From Anaerolineaceae bacterium UBA2260 (lineage in GTDB: Bacteria > Chloroflexota > Anaerolineae > Anaerolineales > Anaerolineaceae): 13,014 bases of DNA. A model generated the notes under the pieces. The model was not told the origin of the DNA, did not search any database, and saw nothing but the letters and a program-made list of their open reading frames with translations. Made by a program: the position numbers and the translations under genes. Positions 10,382 to 13,014 of the stretch are shown piece by piece (within the stretch, counting starts at the first letter, position 1; each line of letters begins with the position of its first letter). The stretch spans positions 1-13,014 of the forward strand of contig DDXM01000009.1 in the NCBI GenBank assembly GCA_002347485.1, written 5' to 3'.

Positions 10382-11299
10382 TTAAGGTTTTTGCAACGCC
10401 AGCGCGACCCAGTCGCCGACCTGGCGCTGTTCAACGTAGTGCAGCCCATGAGATTCACCCGCCGCGCGCACACCATCAGCCTGCTCAGCGAGGATGCCTG
10501 CCACGACGATCGTCCCGCCGGGTTCCACCAGGTCAGCCATGCCGGCGTCAAAGAGCCGGATGAGCACCGGGGCGAGAATGTTCGCCAACACCAGCGGCGC
10601 GTGCCTGATCGAGAAATTACCGGCCTTTACCTCCGCGATCGATCCCAGACCGGTTTCGATGAGGTCTTCCACGCCGTTCACCTGGCTGTTTTCACGTGTG
10701 GATTTGACCGCCGCGGCGTCGATATCCACGCTCAGTGCGTGGCTGGCGCCGAGTTTTAGCGCAGCGATGGACAGGATGCCTGATCCGCAACCCACATCGA
10801 TCACCGCTTTATCGCTTCGCGTGTAGGTTTCGATCAGCTCCAGGCACAACTGGGTGGAGGGATGCGTGCCGGTGCCGAACGCCATGCTCGGGTCGATCTT
10901 CACTGCCACGCGGCTCATATCCTGCTGCTTCACCCAGGCTGGCAGCACCAGCAGCTTTTCGCCGATGGGGATGGGGTGGTAATGATCTTTCCAGGCGTTC
11001 ATCCAATTCTCATCCGCGATCTCGGTGTACTGGGGTGCTGGCAGCTCACGGATGGCGCTCAGGTGCCATAAGGCTTCCTCGAGCTTGCGGCGATTTTCCT
11101 CCACCTGCTCATCGATGACCAGGTAGCCGTACACCTTTACCGGTCCATAGGGCGTACCTTCGTCTTCGGCGCTGTTGTACTTCACATTGCTTTCCACCAC
11201 CACACCGCCGCTGGTAAAGCGATCGAGCACTTCGGAGACCGCTTCTGCCAGTTCGCCGTCCACGGTCAGGGATACCTGCAGCCATTTCGCGTCAGCCAC
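10382..11299 (-). CDS. prmA: Ribosomal protein L11 methyltransferase
   Basis: PrmA is a class I SAM methyltransferase that trimethylates amino groups on L11. The 305-residue protein has an N-terminal substrate-recognition domain (about 1-90), a linker with DENWMNAWKDHYHPIPIGEK, then the catalytic domain with KIDPSMAFGTGTHPSTQL (134-151), SAM motif VIDVGCGSGILSIAALKLGA (166-185), VDID (191-194) and LANILAPVL (238-246). These are diagnostic of PrmA. The start is GTG 11299, inside the 3' end of dnaJ, with an 8-base overlap and AAAGAG as a weak ribosome binding site, so translation is coupled to dnaJ. The dnaJ-prmA linkage is common in bacteria. Its substrate gene rplK lies at 1430-1858. Confidence 0.95.
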   Translation of the reverse strand: MADAKWLQVSLTVDGELAEAVSEVLDRFTSGGVVVESNVKYNSAEDEGTPYGPVKVYGYLVIDEQVEENRRKLEEALWHLSAIRELPAPQYTEIADENWMNAWKDHYHPIPIGEKLLVLPAWVKQQDMSRVAVKIDPSMAFGTGTHPSTQLCLELIETYTRSDKAVIDVGCGSGILSIAALKLGASHALSVDIDAAAVKSTRENSQVNGVEDLIETGLGSIAEVKAGNFSIRHAPLVLANILAPVLIRLFDAGMADLVEPGGTIVVAGILAEQADGVRAAGESHGLHYVEQRQVGDWVALALQKP

Positions 11300-12407
11300 C
11301 GAACATCTCTTTCAACGACTCAAAAAAACCTTTTTCCTGCGGCTTTACCTCGGTGCCCATGGATTTTGCCAGGGCTTCGAAATGCGCGCGCTGTTCCTCG
11401 GTCAAGCGCGTGGGGATCTCCACGTTGAGGATCACCTGCTGGTCGCCACGTTGATTCGAGCGCAGAATGGGGCTGCCTTTGCCGCGCAGGGTAAACACCT
11501 TGCCCGGTTGAGTTCCGGCGGGGATCTTTAACTTGGCGGGACCGTCCACCGTGGGCACTTCGATCTCTGCGCCCAGTGAAGCCTGCGCCACATTAACATT
11601 CAGATCGAGCAGGATATCGTTACCCCTGCGCCGGAAGAATTTATGTTCTTTCACCTTGACTTCGATGTACAGGTTGCCGGTCGGGCCGCCGTTGATCCCC
11701 GGCTGCCCCTCGCCTGCCAGGCGGATCTGCGTGCCGCTATCCACGCCGGCGGGAATGGCGACCTTCTTGACGCGCGTCTTGCGTTCGAGACCTCTTCCGC
11801 GGCAGGTATGGCAGGGGGTATCGACGATCTCGCCGCGCCCGTTGCACACCGGGCAGGTGGTCACCTGTACCATCGATCCCAGGAAGGTCTGGCGTACCTG
11901 GCGCACTTCTCCGCGTCCGCCGCATTGGGTGCATTTCGCAGGATGGGTGCCGGGTTCTGCACCGCTGCCGCGGCAGGTTTCGCACAATTCATCGCGCGTG
12001 ATCTCCACGTCCTTCTCCACGCCAAAGATGGCTTCTTCGAAGGAGAGGGTGACCGTGTAAGCCAGGTCCTGGCCGCGCCGCGGGGCGTTCTGGCGCTGGC
12101 GCGACGCGCCGGTAGCGAAGCCGAAGAATTCGCCAAAAATATCCGCGAAGTCCATCGTGGACCAGTCAGGCACGCCGCCAGTGTTGTTCACCCCGGCGAA
12201 TCCGAACTGGTCGTAGGCGCGGCGTTTTTCAGCGTCTGATAGCACCGCGTAGGCTTCGTTGATCTCCTTGAATTTCTCTTCTGCGTCGGGTTCTTTGTTC
12301 ATATCCGGGTGATACTTGCGCGCCAGCGAGCGGAAGGCTGATTTCAGCTCTTCCGCCGACGCGTTGCGGTTCACACCCAGCACTTCGTAATAGTCACGTT
12401 TGGTCAT
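11292..12407 (-). CDS. dnaJ: Chaperone protein DnaJ (type I Hsp40)
   Basis: DnaJ delivers unfolded proteins to DnaK and stimulates its ATPase. The 371-residue protein has a J domain (1-68) with HPD at 33-35, a G/F-rich region (about 69-105), four zinc-finger repeats CxxCxGxG at 142-149, 159-166, 185-192 and 199-206, and two C-terminal beta-barrel domains ending in KGFFESLKEMFGG. All repeats are intact, so it is type I. An in-frame TTG at 12413 is possible. ATG 12407 has AAGGA six bases upstream and gives MTKRDYYEVLGV, the typical start. It follows dnaK after 93 bases and overlaps prmA. Confidence 0.96.
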   Translation of the reverse strand: MTKRDYYEVLGVNRNASAEELKSAFRSLARKYHPDMNKEPDAEEKFKEINEAYAVLSDAEKRRAYDQFGFAGVNNTGGVPDWSTMDFADIFGEFFGFATGASRQRQNAPRRGQDLAYTVTLSFEEAIFGVEKDVEITRDELCETCRGSGAEPGTHPAKCTQCGGRGEVRQVRQTFLGSMVQVTTCPVCNGRGEIVDTPCHTCRGRGLERKTRVKKVAIPAGVDSGTQIRLAGEGQPGINGGPTGNLYIEVKVKEHKFFRRRGNDILLDLNVNVAQASLGAEIEVPTVDGPAKLKIPAGTQPGKVFTLRGKGSPILRSNQRGDQQVILNVEIPTRLTEEQRAHFEALAKSMGTEVKPQEKGFFESLKEMFGG

Positions 12408-12438
12408 GCGCAATCCTTCGCTATCAGGTACGTTTTAT

Positions 12439-12470
12439 GGGGCGCTGGGTTTTCTCGACCCTCGCGCCCC
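12439..12470 (-). other. Intercistronic hairpin between dnaK and dnaJ
   Basis: GGGGCGC (12439-12445) pairs with GCGCCCC (12464-12470), and after a small bulge GGGT (12447-12450) pairs with ACCC (12458-12461); the loop is 7 bases. On the minus strand no T-tract follows (ATAAAACG), so it is not a standard terminator. It could stabilise the 3' end of a dnaK message after processing and so keep DnaK above DnaJ. Confidence 0.55.
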
Positions 12471-12474
12471 GCTG

Positions 12475-12480
12475 ATTATA
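12475..12480 (-). promoter_or_regulatory. Possible -10 element for dnaJ-prmA
   Basis: TATAAT (minus strand, 12480-12475) is a perfect -10 hexamer in the dnaK-dnaJ gap. The -35 at 17 bases is TGATCG, a poor match, and there is no TGn. An internal promoter is possible but weakly supported. No CIRCE repeat is visible near it. Confidence 0.35.
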
Positions 12481-12500
12481 CCTGCATCGATCGCTTGCGA

Positions 12501-13014
12501 TCAGATCGATTTGAATTCGCCATCTACCACATCACCGGCATCCCCTTCGGGCGGAGTGCCGCCAGCGTTTGGGTCAGCCTGGTTCGCCCCGTCCTGCGGA
12601 TTCGCTCCGGGCTGCTGGTACATGCTGGCGCCAACCTTCTGGATGGTCTGACCCAGCGCGTCGGTGGCAGTGCGGATGCGTTCCGCGTCATCTTCGTTCA
12701 TGATCCCGCGCAGGCTGCTGATCCCGTCTTCGACCTCTTTCTTGATGTCGCCGGGGACCTTGTCGCCATTATCCTTCAATAATTTTTCTGCGGTGTAAAT
12801 GGTGTTATCCGCGTTGTTGCGCACCTCCACCAGTTCCTTGCGTTTGCGATCAACCTCAGCGTTGGCTTCTGCGTCGCGCTTCATCTTCTCGATCTCTGAT
12901 TCAGAGAGACCGCTGGACGCAGTGATGGTAATGTGTTGGGAGCGGTTGGAGGCTTTATCCAAGGCTGTCACGTTGAGAATGCCGTTGGCGTCGATATCGA
13001 AGGTCACTTCGATC
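12501..13014 (-). CDS. dnaK: Chaperone protein DnaK (Hsp70), C-terminal part
   Basis: Only the last 171 codons are in the window; the gene runs off the right edge in an open frame reading IEVTFDIDANGIL. The segment covers the end of the substrate-binding beta-sandwich (NVTALDKASNRSQHITITAS), the alpha-helical lid (about 50 to 125 of this fragment) and a Gly/Pro/Asn-rich tail ending GDVVDGEFKSI, the usual DnaK C-terminus. The promoter and any CIRCE or sigma-32-type site must lie outside. dnaJ follows on the same strand. Confidence 0.95.
   Translation of the reverse strand, partial: IEVTFDIDANGILNVTALDKASNRSQHITITASSGLSESEIEKMKRDAEANAEVDRKRKELVEVRNNADNTIYTAEKLLKDNGDKVPGDIKKEVEDGISSLRGIMNEDDAERIRTATDALGQTIQKVGASMYQQPGANPQDGANQADPNAGGTPPEGDAGDVVDGEFKSI

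Noticed and set aside
11643..12239. 198-codon plus-strand open frame opposite dnaJ
   Set aside because: It is antisense to the J-domain and zinc-finger region of an unmistakable dnaJ, with no ribosome binding site logic or recognisable motif.
12408..12500. CIRCE (HrcA) element near dnaJ
   Set aside because: No TTAGCACTC-N9-GAGTGCTAA-like repeat is present; any such site would lie before dnaK, outside the window.
1..13014. CRISPR array, IS element, prophage, integron or toxin-antitoxin pair
   Set aside because: No repeated spacer units, transposase or integrase motifs, terminal repeats or paired toxin-antitoxin genes were seen on either strand.

Overview
The window is an ordinary bacterial chromosome segment with dense coding, Shine-Dalgarno starts and some TTG/GTG starts. 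Gene content suggests a Chloroflexota (Anaerolineae-like) bacterium. The grounds are a LexA with a Gram-positive-type GAAC-N4-GTTC box, the ribosomal gene order, the dnaK-dnaJ-prmA order and the style of the DUF3795 and DUF156 proteins. This placement is inference from general resemblance, not from a search. I see no phage, IS, CRISPR array, origin or toxin-antitoxin pair, and no gene-free stretch over 300 bases.

Positions 1-3856, plus strand, form a translation and transcription block: rpmG (L33), tRNA-Trp(CCA), secE, nusG, rplK (L11), rplA (L1), rplJ (L10) and rplL (L7/L12). Its regulatory RNA is unusually readable. Two near-identical hairpins, before rplK and before rplA, resemble the L1-binding stalk of 23S rRNA. 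The 200-base rplJ leader shows an L10-leader fold, an antiterminator and a competing intrinsic terminator. A bidirectional terminator ends the block against a convergent gene.

Positions 3872-6801 hold a minus-strand PHP-domain phosphoesterase. Divergent from it is a two-gene NAD-salvage operon: nicotinate phosphoribosyltransferase, then a nicotinamidase-like isochorismatase-fold hydrolase. Together they would convert nicotinamide to nicotinate and then to nicotinate mononucleotide.

Positions 6808-8071, minus strand, hold lexA, whose promoter carries an SOS box in the -35/-10 spacer, and a downstream DUF3795 zinc-cluster gene broken by one frameshift and one TGG-to-TGA change. Divergent from lexA, positions 8112-9145 form a compact operon. 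It encodes an FmdB zinc ribbon, a CsoR/RcnR/CstR-family repressor with C36-M61-C65 in place of the copper ligand set C-H-C, and an OsmC-family protein. A 7+3+7 inverted repeat sits at the predicted transcription start. This is the best candidate for a little-described small system, probably a thiol, persulfide or metal stress response.

Positions 9147-10316 hold a DinB-fold protein (plus) and a phosphinothricin-acetyltransferase-type GNAT (minus). The GNAT gene has a near-consensus promoter placed so that the mRNA should be leaderless. Positions 10323-13014, minus strand, are the dnaK (3' part only), dnaJ, prmA chaperone operon. PrmA methylates L11, the product of rplK at the other end of the window.
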